Notes: generated from the sequence alone by a model not told the origin. Positions 1-10,261 are shown, counted from the stretch's first letter. The stretch: DNA of 64,000 bases from Paroedura picta (GCF_049243985.1 NC_135384.1:10846501-10910500), one strand, 5' to 3'. Program-made: numbers and translations.

Positions 1-48
1 AGGACATGTATGTAAAGCATAACATATTTATCCTTCCCCTTATATAAC

Positions 49-117
49 ATCTAGATTCGCGTCCAGTAACAATTTAGAGACCAATCAAATTTACATGCTA
101 TCAGCTTTCGAGAGTCA
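49..117. repeat. Fragment of a dispersed repeat (family unresolved)
   Basis: The stretch contains the phrases gtccagtaacaatttagaga and agctttcgagagtcaact. Closely similar wording recurs near 780-900 and 61385-61450. It looks like an old interspersed repeat, but I cannot name the family. Confidence 0.35.
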
Positions 118-206
118 ACTATCCTTTCCTTGCCTACCATTTCCTTTTCTTTACAACAATTTTTACAATAAATGACATAATATTTCAGAATGCAGCCAGT
201 CTTGTC

Positions 207-415
207 CAGCATGATGGATATGCGAAAGCACTGACCTTTGTAGAACGGCGAGATTTTGGAAGCTAAGCAGGGTTAGTATTCATATGGAAGACTACCAAGG
301 AAGACTCTGCAAAGGAAGGCAATAGAAAACCAACTGTGCTTCTCACTGGCCTTGAAAACCCCTTGCTAGGGTTACTATAAGTCATTAGTGACTTGACTGC
401 CCATACATTCATCCC
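207..415 (+). repeat. 5S-rRNA-derived SINE, copy 1
   Basis: The core keeps 5S rRNA wording: gaagctaagcagggttagta (5S internal promoter region) followed by a degraded form of the 5S segment TTGGATGGGAGACC. The tail, with ctcactggccttgaaaaccc and cattagtgacttgactgccc, is the tail seen on 5S-headed lizard SINEs. The copy is diverged. It is a retroposon and not a functional 5S gene. Confidence 0.65.
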
Positions 416-417
416 CT

Positions 418-585
418 GACCTGGAGAGCTTAGGCAAGCCCAATTTTGTCAGATTTCAGAAGCTAAGCAAGGTTGATCCTGGCTAGAATTTGTATGGGTG
501 ACTCCAAGGAACACCAGGGGTCATGACATGGAGGCAAACAATGGCCACCTACCTCCAACGTCCCTTGCCTGGCTGCCTGTCAATC
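418..585 (+). repeat. 5S-rRNA-derived SINE, copy 2
   Basis: This is a second 5S-headed copy directly after the first. It contains cagaagctaagcaaggttga and a degraded TGGATGGGAGAC segment, then accaggggtc. The tail differs from copy 1 and appears truncated. The two copies are in the same orientation, so this may be a tandem or nested insertion. Confidence 0.55.
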
Positions 586-805
586 CAAGGATCTCCTGGC
601 AACACTACACATGCCATTCAATACATAAATAAATAATACATTTACACATATATTTACACATGGGGCAGTCTTCAGAATGTGTTATCAGCAATGTAGTCCT
701 ACGCAGAGTTACCCTGTTCTAAGCCTATTGACTTTGATGGACTTAAGAAGATCTAACTGTGCATAGAATAGATTCAAATGAGTAGCTGTGTTGGACTTAA
801 GTAGC

Positions 806-893
806 AAAATAAAATCAGAGTCCAGTAGCACCTTTAAGAGCCAAGGCGTGAGCTTTCGAGTGCAAGCACTCTTCCTCAGACTCTGATTTTATT
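806..893. repeat. Short repeat bounded by a 15-bp inverted repeat
   Basis: AATAAAATCAGAGTC at 808-822 is the exact reverse complement of GACTCTGATTTTATT at 879-893. The interior (gtgagctttcgagtgcaagc) is a phrase from a widespread lizard interspersed repeat. The inverted ends could mean a small foldback element or two opposed repeat fragments. The family is unresolved. Confidence 0.4.
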
Positions 894-1007
894 ATGCATA
901 GAATAGTACTGCATAGATGTATACTGCAGGCCAGTCTGTTCAAATATTCTTCTTCTTACTGGACCTCTAGGGTAAAAGGGCTTCTTTCTTAAAGTTTCTT
1001 TTTTTCA

Positions 1008-1095
1008 GGAAGGAAGGAAGGAAGGAAGGAAGGAAGGAAGGAAGGAAGGAAGGAAGGAAGGAAGGAAGGAAGGAAGGAAGGAAGGAAGGAAGGAA
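1008..1095. repeat. (GGAA)n microsatellite
   Basis: Twenty-two uninterrupted GGAA units (88 bp) are visible. The lack of interruptions suggests a young, probably length-polymorphic tract. Confidence 0.97.
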
Positions 1096-1397
1096 TCTGT
1101 TAAACCACTATTACAAGGCTGTATATCCTAGCAATTTATTAGCTGAGCCAAGTTCTACCTCTTACATTTCTACAATACATTTCAAGGACAGTTCAATTAC
1201 TAAATTGCATCTTTGTCCCTTTGAGAAGCATCCTAGAGGAAAGGGACAGAGTTTCAATGCTAGACTGTGTCCTAAATCCTAGTGGTACCACCTCCATTGC
1301 TCAGGTTGCTGCATTCTGTGCCTACTGATATAATTGGTCTCTCAGTGAAGATAACCTATAGGATTCGGGGGGGGGGGGGAGAGAGAACAATCCTTAC

Positions 1398-1615
1398 ATC
1401 CATTTTCCAGACCGTATTCCAGCAGGTTGTCTTTTGAAGGAGTCTGGGGTGGTGAAAATGAATGTCTGAAAAAGAATGCCACCAATGATGAGATCTCCTG
1501 GTTGGTAATATTCGTGATGACTTGGATGAGGGTCCCATATCTCACATTTGACAGCCTGAGTCTCACTCACCATGTGAGGCAGGAGCAGCACAACCATCAC
1601 CACTAACATCACCAT
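1398..1615 (-). CDS. Vomeronasal type-2 receptor, first coding exon (partial gene)
   Basis: The exon encodes an ATG, a hydrophobic signal peptide (MVMLVVMVVLLLPHM) and then the V2R N-terminal signature KCEIWDPHPSHHEYYQPGDL. In this family that segment opens the extracellular Venus-flytrap ligand domain. It ends at a consensus donor, GTAAGG (1397-1392 on the minus strand), leaving codon phase 2. That is the same phase and donor as exon 1 of both complete V2Rs further right. Exons 2-6 should lie at coordinates below 1. None is visible in 1-1397, which fits a first intron of over 1.4 kb or a lone exon. The reading frame of this exon is open. It is a different V2R subtype from the two at 42-59 kb (KCEIWDP against NCT[IV][YH]DDP). 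Whether the gene is intact cannot be judged here. Confidence 0.8.
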
Positions 1616-2676
1616 CCTGAGTACAGGTCCTTCCTTGGACTCCTGGACTTGAATCTACAGCAACCTCACTAGTCTCTGGGATTGCTATGGCCTGACTTGA
1701 ATGACTGGTCTATCTGCTGACAGGAAGGACTACAATGCACAAAGCATCCTTGCCCCTGCGTTATTCCTACCCTCCTTTTGCACTGGAAGAGGTCGTATTT
1801 ATACCCTTCTCCGTATTTCCATGTCATTTTTGTTATTGAGTGCTGGAGCTCCACAAGGGATCTAGCCACCGGCAGAATAAATTATATCTCTTCACATAAT
1901 TTCAGGAGATACAGGTCAAAGTTGCATACTGACGGTGGTGTTGATTTTGCACTAAGCTATTATCTTCCTCTTAACCAGCAGCAAAGCCAGCAATTAGATC
2001 CTTCTTTTGTTGAAATATGCAAGCTCTGTAATGTGCATAAATCAGGAGCATATGAGATCAGGAGCATCAGATACCTTTACTGGCATAAGATTTGATATAC
2101 ATAAAACAAAATTTGACACAGAAACAAATTCCTGGCATAGACATACAAAGAGCATTGGAGGAGATGTGCATTTAGCACCATTAGATTAGGAACTTCCTGA
2201 TGTTTTTCACATAGTCCTCCTCTCCTGTGTCCTGATTGTCTCCATTGGAGACTTCCTGTTCCTTTGAGCACACTTCCTCCTTGCTTGCCTCCAGAACAGA
2301 CTGAACAAATGAAGACAACAATTCGTTATTTAGACTGCTAGGACTCTTTCTGTCCTCTCTTTCTTTACAAAGTTGTTTCTCTTCATAATAAAAACTATTC
2401 ATTCTTTAAGCAGCCGGTGCTTGACTCCTCTTTGCATATTCAAACTCTGCCGACATCTCTGGCATTGGAGTGGAAATGCAAACTGTTGGACTGTTTGTAC
2501 TAGCCAGCTTGAGAGTATGATCAAATTGTTAAAGGCTGCAATATAGGAGAAAAGGATTTTGCAGTGGCATCAGGCTGTCCAACTTTCTCTATGTCCTTGA
2601 AAAGAGTAAGCAGGTACATCATCTCTGTTTCTTTTTACCATGACTTTTTACCATGGTAGGTCATCATCTCCTAGAT
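1616..2676. other. Upstream flank of the left V2R exon, no gene seen
   Basis: No convincing coding region or named repeat was recognised here. Because the V2R exon is on the minus strand, this is where its promoter and 5' UTR should lie. No block obviously matching the shared upstream block of V2R-A and V2R-B was found. Confidence 0.4.
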
Positions 2677-2812
2677 CAGGGGTAGTCAACCTGTGGTCCT
2701 CCAGATGTCCATGGACTACAATTCCCATGAGCCCCTGCCCGCAACCGCAGGCAGGGGTTCATGGGAATTGTAGTCCATGAACATCTGGAGGACCACAGGT
2801 TGACTACCCCTG
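2677..2812. mobile_element. Palindromic hAT-type MITE, copy 1
   Basis: This 136-bp element is a near-perfect foldback. It begins caggggtagtcaacctgtgg and ends with the complement ccacaggttgactacccctg, with a small loop near 2738-2752. It is flanked by 8-bp near-duplications, tcctagat (2669-2676) and tgctagat (2813-2820). An 8-bp target duplication and CAGGGG ends are hallmarks of hAT transposons. There is no coding capacity. Confidence 0.8.
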
Positions 2813-2904
2813 TGCTAGATGGCTGCCACAACTAGGCATTTTGGAAACTACACAGCAAACACAATTGCCAGGGGAACATAGAAATGAGAACAGTTGGAGA
2901 GGAG

Positions 2905-3070
2905 TTGTAGCTCAGTGGCAGAGCATCTGCTTGGCATGCAGAAGGCTGCAGGTTCAATCCCTGGGTGCCTCCACTTAAAAGGGCCAGGTGATAAGTGATG
3001 TAAAAGACTTATACCTATGACCCTGAAGAGCCACTGAAGTACTGAATCACTTCCCGCCCCGCCCCACCCC
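2905..3070 (+). repeat. tRNA-Ala-like SINE, copy 1
   Basis: The head reads ttgtagctcagtggcagagc (A-box region) and then ggttcaatccctgg (B box), matching the shape of a tRNA-Ala gene. The body (ccaggtgataagtgatgtaa, accctgaagagccactgaag) continues past the tRNA part. It is a SINE and not a tRNA gene, since the 3' half cannot close an acceptor stem. Confidence 0.65.
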
Positions 3071-3828
3071 GCCTCAGCATACAATCTCAATTGGTACAGC
3101 CGAAGATTTATCAACTCAGGAAGGGCTGGTTAGGGATATATTGCCAGAGAGTCTGTGAAGGAGCAATTTTCTACAGGGGAACTGACCTCTTGAACCTGGA
3201 GACCATCTGTAATTCTGAGAGCTCTCCAACCACCACTTGAAAACTGGCAACCAAATGACTTCTACTTAGGCAGAGGGGAGGGAGCAAGCAAAACATCTTA
3301 GTGTAATTTGGTCTAGGAATCTCCAGTTACTGGCTATAAAGAGGTTGAGTTTTTAAATGGTACTTTATAGTAGCAATCTTTTGGAAATTGATGCATACCA
3401 GCTAATCGTGCAGGTGACAATTTCCCCTTAAAGCCCAAATAAGAATTAAAAATGCAGGTTGTTGCTGGCCAGGAGGGTGAAAAAATGAAGAGGATTTTCT
3501 GCCCCCCCCCATGCCTTGTTTAGTTGCAAATTTGAGTGTTTGCAGGGGGGGGGGTCACCAACTGCTGTTTTTATAGAATTTCTTGCACCTTTCTGATCTG
3601 CATTGATTTAGCTGCCCAAGCTTCTGTAGAGGCTTACTGAATAGTCAGTGTTTACTTTAATGATGTTCTTGTCATCTTGTGCCAATGTCTAGAAGTGCAC
3701 TCCCGAAGGACCAACCAAGCCAGGTCCCTGCAAGTAGTGAAAATTGTCACCGTTCCAGGACATACAATTAGAGCTGCATGGAAAATCCAGTTGCCATAAA
3801 CTTTGCAAAGTAACTGATTATTATATAG
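3071..3828. other. Intergenic stretch with nothing identified
   Basis: There is no ORF with recognisable content. Short poly-C and poly-G runs occur at about 3503 and 3545. Confidence 0.4.
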
Positions 3829-3964
3829 CAGGGGTAGTCAAACTGCGGCCCTCCAGATGTCCATGGACTACAATTCCCAGGAACCCCTGCCAGCATTCGC
3901 TGGCAGGGGCTCCTGGGAATTGTAGTCCATGGACATCTGGAGGGCCGCGGTTTGACTACCCCTG
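3829..3964. mobile_element. Palindromic hAT-type MITE, copy 2
   Basis: Another 136-bp foldback of the same family as 2677-2812. It has caggggtagtcaaactgcgg at the left and the complement ending ttgactacccctg at the right. The flanks are ttatatag (3821-3828) and ctatatag (3965-3972), a 7/8 target duplication. It lies about 1 kb from copy 1. Confidence 0.8.
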
Positions 3965-4261
3965 CTATATAGAATATACTCTTGGATGTAAGTTCCCAGA
4001 ACACAGAGGATTTTCTGTCTCTTTCTCTGTCTGTCTCTCCCTCACACCCCCACCCTCGTTGAATAACATCAACAAGTAAATGTCACAACTGTTAGCAAAA
4101 AAGCAAAGACAGAAATGTCTAGAAAAAGCTGGACAGGGCAAAACAACAACAACACTTGCTCTTTTTTTCTCTCTCTCTCTCTCATGGTGGCTTCCCGTGC
4201 TACTGTTTTCAATCACAGCTGAGGGAAGGGAAAGCCAAGGATAGGGGTTCACTGTCTTTCA

Positions 4262-4543
4262 GAAGAAGAAGAAGAGTTGGTTCTTATATGCCGCTTTTCC
4301 CTACCCGAAGGAGGCTCAAAGCGGCTTACAGTCGCCTTCCCTTTCCTCTCCCCACAACAGACGCCCTGTGGGGTGGGTGAGGCTGAGAGAGCGCTGATAT
4401 CACTGCTCGGTCAGAACAGTTTTATCAGTGCCGTGGCGAGCCCAAGGTCACCCAGCTGGTTGCATGTGGGGGAGCGCAGAATCGAACCCGGCATGCCAGA
4501 TTAGAAGTCCGCACTCCTAACCACTACACCAAACTGGCTCTCC
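4262..4543 (-). repeat. tRNA-derived squamate SINE, full-length copy
   Basis: Read on the minus strand, it opens with gagagccagtttggtgtagt and has a B box ggttcgattctgc. The body contains ctgttctgaccgagcagtga and gggtgtctgttgtggggaga, and it ends agaaccaactcttcttcttc. At least ten more copies of this family follow in both orientations. The layout resembles Sauria-type SINEs with a tRNA head. The family name is from memory and not checked. Confidence 0.75.
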
Positions 4544-4925
4544 CTTGCCATTTATCTGATGACCATGAATGTGGGAAAGAAAGCAAAAGAAGTTCATTTA
4601 TAATGTGCGTGTTGGGATTGCATTGCTTTAAAATGGCCAAATTCTTCCCTCAATTGGCATCAGCATCCATTCATCGGACCTGAAGATGCCATGACATCTA
4701 GTTTGGTCCTCAGAATTCTAGACATAGTTTTTTTTTTCCCAGTAGCTGCCAATCCTCAGACATCTCGCCTTAGGAGCTGCCCCCCCCCCACCCTGTAGCT
4801 GCCACCCATTATGTAAAAGCCTCAGTGAAGATGACACCAATTACTAACCTGCTTGGCTGTCAGAAAACCCTCTGAGATCAGATTATTTTTGGATGGGCAT
4901 AAGTTCATAGTACAACTGTGAAGGA

Positions 4926-5215
4926 CCCTTAAAGGCAAAGGTATCCCCTGTGCAAGCACCGGGTCATGTCTGACCCTTGGGGTGACGCCCTCTAGCGTTT
5001 TCATGGCAGACTCAATACGGGGTGGTTTGCCAGTGCCTTCCCCAGTCATTACCGTTTACCCCCCAGCAAGCTGGGTACTCATTTTACCGACCTCGGAAGG
5101 ATGGAAGGCTGAGTCAACCTTGAGCCGGCTGCTGGGATCCAACTCCCAGCCTCATGGGCAGAGCTTTCAGACTGCATGTCTGCTGCCATACCACTCTGTG
5201 CCACAAGAGGCTCTA
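4926..5215 (-). repeat. Bov-B-like retroposon 3' end, copy 1
   Basis: On the minus strand this reads toward gggtcagacatgacccggtg and an (ACCTTT)-like tail (aaaggcaaaggtat on the plus strand). The phrase resembles the 3' end of Bov-B (RTE) LINEs, and Bov-B is abundant in squamates. A second copy lies at 61690-61927 in the opposite orientation. There is no ORF. The family call is by resemblance. Confidence 0.5.
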
Positions 5216-5447
5216 GGAGCCTAACCTTAGGCTATTATACTTATGCCAGATCTTATGCAACTCCTGACACATCCATTGCTATATATTATAGTGACCGGAA
5301 GCTGGTTGCACAACATCCTGTGCAAACAGAAACACATGTGGGCATGTTTGACTGAGGGCGAGTGGCTATGGTAATTTTTGTTTTCATACGTTTCGGTTTG
5401 CGCAACCGGTCAAGTGCCAGTGGAAATTTCCCCCTGAATCCAGAATC

Positions 5448-5822
5448 ACAGAATCATAGAGTTGGAAGGGGCCATACAGGCCATCTAGTCCAACCCGCTG
5501 CTCAACGCAGGATCAGCCCAAAGCATCCTAAAGCATCCAAGAAAAGTGTGTATCCAGCCTTTGCTTGAAGACTGCCAGTGAGGGGGAGCTCACCACCTCC
5601 CTAGGCAGCCTATTCCACTGCTGAACTACTCTGACTTTGAAAAATGTTTTCCTGATATCTAGCCTATATCGTTGTACTTGTAGTTTAAACCCTACCATCC
5701 TATTACGTCTCAGAACATGGAATCCCCGGCAACACCTTTGGGGCTGGTCATTCCCCTTGCACAGTCTTCCCTCCCATTTGAATTTCTCCAGTAAAAAAAG
5801 CTCTTCCTCATCCATTGTTCAT
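5448..5822 (-). repeat. CR1 LINE 3' end, copy 1
   Basis: The plus strand begins agaatcatagagttggaagg and continues gccatctagtccaaccc. This is the complement of the conserved CR1 3' UTR, which ends in ATTCTATG-type repeats. The body holds gcagcctattccactgctga and tgatatctagcctatatcg, as in CR1. It is a 5'-truncated copy. Confidence 0.75.
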
Positions 5823-6068
5823 CCAGGAGAGCATGCTTTCTCCCGTGGGGCTATTGCTGCTGTAGCAGCATTGTGGAGGCTAACGATGCTTTTTGGTGGG
5901 TGACTTAGCAACCAACTGTCCTCTGTGAACCATCTTTTGCTCGACAAAGATTGAGAATCCATCATTTCGTCTTATAAAGGAGGGGAATGCTCCCTGCTAG
6001 ACATTGGCTAGAAAAATACAGGCCCCTCATCCAGACCTCTGCTGCAGAAGGATTCCGTTGTAATGAAG
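5811..6068 (+). promoter_or_regulatory. OR-1 leader block: candidate promoter and 5' noncoding exon
   Basis: This is one of five related blocks upstream of the ORs. It contains TCCCGTGGGG (5841-5850), one base from the Olf1/EBF consensus TCCCnnGGGA, and TATAAAGG (5973-5980). Next come the shared phrase ctccctgctagacattggct and a leader ending aatgaag before a donor GTAACA (6069). Splicing to the acceptor at 7443 would remove about 1.4 kb and place the exon just before the OR-1 ATG. The block is inferred from comparison among paralogues; transcription is not shown. Confidence 0.55.
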
Positions 6069-7070
6069 GTAACATCCTTTCTTCCTCATAGTGCTGAAGC
6101 TGGGTGAAGTTGGAGCCCTCAATATTATCCCTATAATGTGTGTCTCTTACAGCGATCAGCCCTATATCATAATTGCTCACTATTTTTTTTTCTTGTTTCT
6201 CAGATGAGAGAGATATGGAGCCAGTGTTGAGTCAGACAGTCTAATAGCAGTAACAGTGGACAGGAATGAGGGTTTGGGGGAGAACCAAGTACAAAGTCCT
6301 GAGATACATTAGCTTGAAATTATTTTACATGGTGGTTGTGTATACCACTTCAAGTTCTTTGGATGAAGCATGAAAGGCAAATGTCAGAAGGGGGGGATAA
6401 AAATTGTGACTATTGAACCACAGAGTTGCTGCTTTCATAAATTTATACCAATCGTTCTTTAGAAAAAATTGATTTACTTGCCCGAAAACCTGCATTCTGG
6501 AGAACAGAATCCAAAACTTACAGCATGTATTGCCTTTTGCAAGTATGATTTATCCCACTGTTTAGGGCTCCCGCAGACTGCTTAACTTCCACAGTTCCTG
6601 GCAAAATCAAAACATCAATTGGGCATCTTCTATATACAAGATAGAACTGTCACGGTGGGAGAGTCAAAGGGAGGATGACAATACCGCCTCTGATTTTGTG
6701 CCAACCAAAAACAAAAAGAGCAGCAGTCGATAGATAATGTAGAATCAAACATGCGCTAATAGGGGGCTTTTTGCATCACTTTAAATGTGACATTGTTTAG
6801 CCATTGCTGGTTAGGCTTCAGAAACTATTTGACCACAGCGTTGTATGCAGTGCACAGTTCCTGCTGGGCTGTTTGGTTCTGGTTTTGTGAGAGTAATCCT
6901 AAGTAGATCTTGGCTCCGATACCTGGCTTTGCTGTTGGATGTTTATGTGTTCATATTATAATTTTTATGCCACAATAGATGCAGTTTTGATTTTCAAATG
7001 TTTTAATGTTCTTATTTTCATCACCTTTGCATAGAAGGGTACAATAGACAGTTTTTATAGACAGTTTTTA
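6069..7070. other. Putative OR-1 leader intron, no gene seen
   Basis: This is AT-rich noncoding sequence between the candidate leader exon and OR-1. It includes tggctttgctgttggatgtt near 6924-6943. A similar phrase occurs about 300 bp upstream of OR-2 (near 13733), so part of it belongs to the duplicated unit. No gene is evident. Confidence 0.4.
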
Positions 7071-7344
7071 GAGAGCCATCGTGGTGTAGTGGTTAGGAAT
7101 GTGGACTTCTAATCTGGCAAGCCAGGTTTGATTCCCCACTCCTCCTCCAGATGCAACCAGCTGGGTGACCTTGGGCTCGCCACAGCACTGATAGGGCTGT
7201 TCTGACCGAGGAGTAGTATCAGGGCTCCCTCAGCCTCACAGGGTGTCTGTAGTAGGCAGAGCAAAGGGAAGGTGATTGTAATCCACTTTGAGACTCCTGC
7301 GGGCAGAGAAAAGCAGCATATAAGAACCAACTCTTCTTCTTCTT
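7071..7344 (+). repeat. tRNA-derived squamate SINE just upstream of OR-1
   Basis: The head is gagagccatcgtggtgtagt, the B box ggtttgattcc, and the tail caactcttcttcttct. It ends about 100 bp before the OR-1 ATG, inside the putative leader intron. None of the other ORs has a SINE at this position, so it inserted after the array formed. Confidence 0.75.
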
Positions 7345-7443
7345 AAATAATAAAAATAAATCAATACCATGATCACAAAAGATAGTTTTGCCCTTCATCT
7401 CCACAGATCCAAGACTCAGCTCTCTGCTTTTGTCCCTTCACAG

Positions 7444-8412
7444 ATGGATCTTGGGCAAGCCAACGACAAGAAGAACCATAGTACAGTACAAGAGTTCATT
7501 TTGGTGGGATACCAAGAATACCCTGCCCTCCTCTTCACGGTCTTCCTAGCCACATACACAGCCATCCTACTGGGGAATGGTCTGATTGTGGTGGTGACAA
7601 CATTGGACCAGGCATTGCACACTCCCATGTATTACTTCCTACGTAGCCTGTCAGGACTAGAGATATGTTATACTTCTGTTACCCTTCCTAAGATGATGGC
7701 CAGTCTGGTGTCAGGGGATCATTCCATTTCCCTGCCTGCCTGTGCTTCACAGTTGTTCTTCATGCTCTTCCTGGGTGGAACTGAGTGCTTCCTGCTGGCA
7801 GCCATGGCCTATGACCGCTATCTTGCCATTTGTCTGCCTCTCCACTATATGACAATCATGAGCCATAGAGTGCGTATTGGGATGGTGGCAGGCTCGTTCG
7901 CCATCAGCCTCCCCATGCAGTTGGTACAAATCGGAATTATCGTCTCCTTGCCCTTCTGTGGATCCAACGAGATTGACCATTTCTTCTGTGACATCCCACC
8001 ACTACTCAGCCTGGCCTGTGCTGACATTCATTCCAATGAGCTGGCTCTGTACTTTGAGAGTACCACCTTTGTTATAATCCCATTTCTCCTCATTTTGGCC
8101 TCTTATGTACAAATCACTAAGACGATACTGCACATGCCATCAGCCAAGGGACGCCAGAAGACCTTTTCCACCTGCTCATCCCACCTGACTGTGGTCATTC
8201 TCTTTTACGGCTCCGCGGCCATCGTCTACCTGCGTCCCAAGACCCCAGAATCTGTGAAGGTTAACAAGTTGCTCTCCCTGCTATATGCAATAATCATTCC
8301 TTTTTGCAACCCTCTTATTTACACTCTGAGAAACCAGGAGGTAAAGACTGCCTTTAGAAGACTATTGGGAAGGAAAAGAACTTTGGAAGTCTGCACAAGG
8401 GTAATGGGCTGA
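7444..8412 (+). CDS. OR-1: olfactory receptor, class II, OR10-like
   Basis: This is a seven-transmembrane odorant receptor of 322 aa, the usual OR length, expected to signal through Golf in olfactory sensory neurons. Visible landmarks are an N-glycosylation sequon NHS (residues 11-13), LGN in TM1 (43-45), PMYYFL (61-66, usually PMYFFL), Cys100 for the TM3-ECL2 disulfide, MAYDRYLAIC (121-130), KTFSTCSSHLTVV (239-251) and NPLIYTLRN (289-297). The ORF is open from 7369, but the ATG at 7444 is preferred: it directly follows a splice acceptor (cccttcacag) and aligns with the start of the other copies. An AATAAA lies at 8872-8877. It shares a candidate leader exon at 5811-6068. The subfamily is judged from GLEICYTSVTLPKM and GGTECFLLAAMAYDRY, which resemble OR10 receptors; this was not checked by alignment. 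Confidence 0.93.
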   Translation: MDLGQANDKKNHSTVQEFILVGYQEYPALLFTVFLATYTAILLGNGLIVVVTTLDQALHTPMYYFLRSLSGLEICYTSVTLPKMMASLVSGDHSISLPACASQLFFMLFLGGTECFLLAAMAYDRYLAICLPLHYMTIMSHRVRIGMVAGSFAISLPMQLVQIGIIVSLPFCGSNEIDHFFCDIPPLLSLACADIHSNELALYFESTTFVIIPFLLILASYVQITKTILHMPSAKGRQKTFSTCSSHLTVVILFYGSAAIVYLRPKTPESVKVNKLLSLLYAIIIPFCNPLIYTLRNQEVKTAFRRLLGRKRTLEVCTRVMG

Positions 8413-8969
8413 GTCTTCCTCTTGAATGTCACTTATTCCATTGACATCCTTTTAAAAAGCTGGTATTTTCCTAATAATATAAACCTGAAGACCAGCTAAC
8501 ACAGTTGTCTTCACTGATCCAAATGGCATTGTAATCTAGGGAAGGGATAGGTTTTATTATAGAGCCCCAACATATTTCAGATGCACACATCCCTGCAATT
8601 CTGATTCTCAAAATGCTGCCTTAAATGACTCAGAGGACTTATGTAAAAATATGATGGGTACCTGTGGCTGATCACTGTATAACGATTGAGATTTAACCAT
8701 GCTGGCTTGTTGCCATTCTGAGTTCATGTCCTTTTTGGATGGCCAATGCTGCTGATGAAGATTTACTGAAACTGGCACATTACCGGAAGCTTGTTCAGCC
8801 TACAGCATGGCTAAATGGATATTTTCTCATCTGAATTGTTTTCTTCTTGGCTTGCCAAGATCTGGATGTAGAATAAATGTCCTTACTCTATGTAGTACTG
8901 TACTGTTTATTAGCATTGATTGTACATTGCTGACTGCCCACGTAAATTTGTTTTCTGTTTGCTTCTACT
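8413..8969. other. OR-1 3' flank
   Basis: This is noncoding sequence with blocks repeated downstream of OR-2, OR-3 and OR-4, for example ttgtaatctagggaagggat here. It is therefore part of the duplicated unit. AATAAA at 8872-8877 is a candidate poly(A) signal, about 460 bp past the stop. Confidence 0.5.
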
Positions 8970-9155
8970 GAGACAAACCATTGGTCTGTCCAAGTCAGTA
9001 TTTTCTTTTCCAGCTGGCCGTAGTTGTCCTTGATCTCAGGTTGAGTTGTATGCATCACCCGGTCTTCATTCCTTTTAACTGGAGGTGTTGGGGATTGAAC
9101 CTAGGACTTTCTGCATGCCAAGCAAATACTCTATCACTGATGACTGCAGAGGTAT
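8970..9155 (-). repeat. tRNA-Ala-like SINE, copy 2
   Basis: The plus strand shows gggattgaacctaggacttt and ctgcatgccaagcaaatact, the complement of the B box and anticodon arm seen at 2905-3070. It is diverged. Confidence 0.55.
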
Positions 9156-10064
9156 AGCTGTGTTATTGCAGAAAACAAAGACCAGTGGCAATTTAAAATT
9201 TAACATTTTTTCCATCATGTGCTCTCCTGAACCAGTACTCTTTTTTTCCCCCAGAGGAAGAAACTGAGCTCTGACAAAGAAAAGCTCACTGGAATAATAG
9301 TTGTTAGTTGTTAAGGGGTCACTTCTCCCTCTCTAACACAGACCTATGGCTACTTCCCCAAAACAGGATGACTTTTCGGCAGCATGACATTTTTGGATAA
9401 TCATCTGCCTTTCATGGGAACCAGATATAGAGGTGTTTTCACATTCTAAGCTCAGGTGCAGAAACCCTAAAAGAATGTTCAGTAGCTCTTTTTCCAGGTG
9501 TTTTCTGGTAACACTTCAATGTCTAGTCACACTCTGATTTCAGACTTCATTCCCCAATGCTGTTTTTCACTTGTGAAGCCAGATTTGTGGAAGTGAGGGG
9601 AGCAGATCCAAGCCAGCTAGGTGTGCAGTCACAGAGGCCTATTAAAGGTGTACAAAACTCATCCCAAAACATCCCAATCACTCTGCCTGTTCTCTTTCTA
9701 CAAATGAGGCGAGCATCTGTGCTGATGAAGTACAGTAGCCGTATCAAAATAGATCATTGTGAGCTCCCCCAAAGAAATGTTTAGACTTGCATTCATCTCC
9801 ATAGCCCGTTGGAAAAGAGATAAAATAATAAAAGGAGAACAACCAGAGGAAATGAATGGAATCAGGTTGATCGTAACAGCAGAAAAGTTTAGATAAAATC
9901 CATTTTTAAAACTCCACTAACTATAAAAATGTTAAAGCAATCTCTATTTTGACTTCATACCAAGGGAATTCAGATAGGTAGCTTGTGAATCACCCTGAGA
10001 AAGATGTTCCATAAGCTTAAACATGGTATCCATGTGACATTGGAAGACCAGCAATACCCTGGAG
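9156..10064. other. Intergenic part of the OR-1/OR-2 unit
   Basis: No gene was seen. The stretch around 9690-9800 (ctctttctacaaatgaggcg, cattgtgagctcccccaaa) recurs at about 16915-17010 upstream of OR-3, so it is duplicated together with the ORs. The start of the shared leader block lies near 9945. Confidence 0.45.
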
Positions 10065-10201
10065 CAGGGGTAGTCAAACCTGTGGTCCTCCAGATGTTCA
10101 TGTACTACAATTCCCATGATCCCCTACCAGCAAACACTGGCAGGGGCTAATGGGAATTGTAGTCCATGGACATCTGGAGGACCACAGATTGACTACCCCT
10201 G
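10065..10201. mobile_element. Palindromic hAT-type MITE, copy 3, inside the OR-2 leader block
   Basis: This is a 137-bp foldback of the same family. The flanks are ccctggag (10057-10064) and ccctaggg (10202-10209). The matching leader blocks of OR-3 (about 18100) and OR-5 (about 30785) read caccccagggcttgtaatgt without the element. These paralogues are therefore empty sites, which confirms an 8-bp target and shows that the insertion came after the duplication. Confidence 0.8.
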
Positions 10202-10261
10202 CCCTAGGGCTTGTCCTGCCATTGACTATTCTTCTTTACCACTTGGATTTCTTTCATTCAA

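Noticed and set aside
207-330. Possible 5S rRNA gene
   Set aside because: Only the internal core is 5S-like, diverged, with a SINE tail; several dispersed copies exist.
2905-2975. Possible tRNA-Ala gene
   Set aside because: A and B boxes are recognisable, but the acceptor stem does not close and the sequence continues as a SINE body found elsewhere in the window.
7369-7443. Longer N-terminus for OR-1 (and likewise 33191 for OR-5, 38497 for OR-6)
   Set aside because: The extra codons are intron sequence before a splice acceptor, differ between copies, and are not homologous to OR N-termini.
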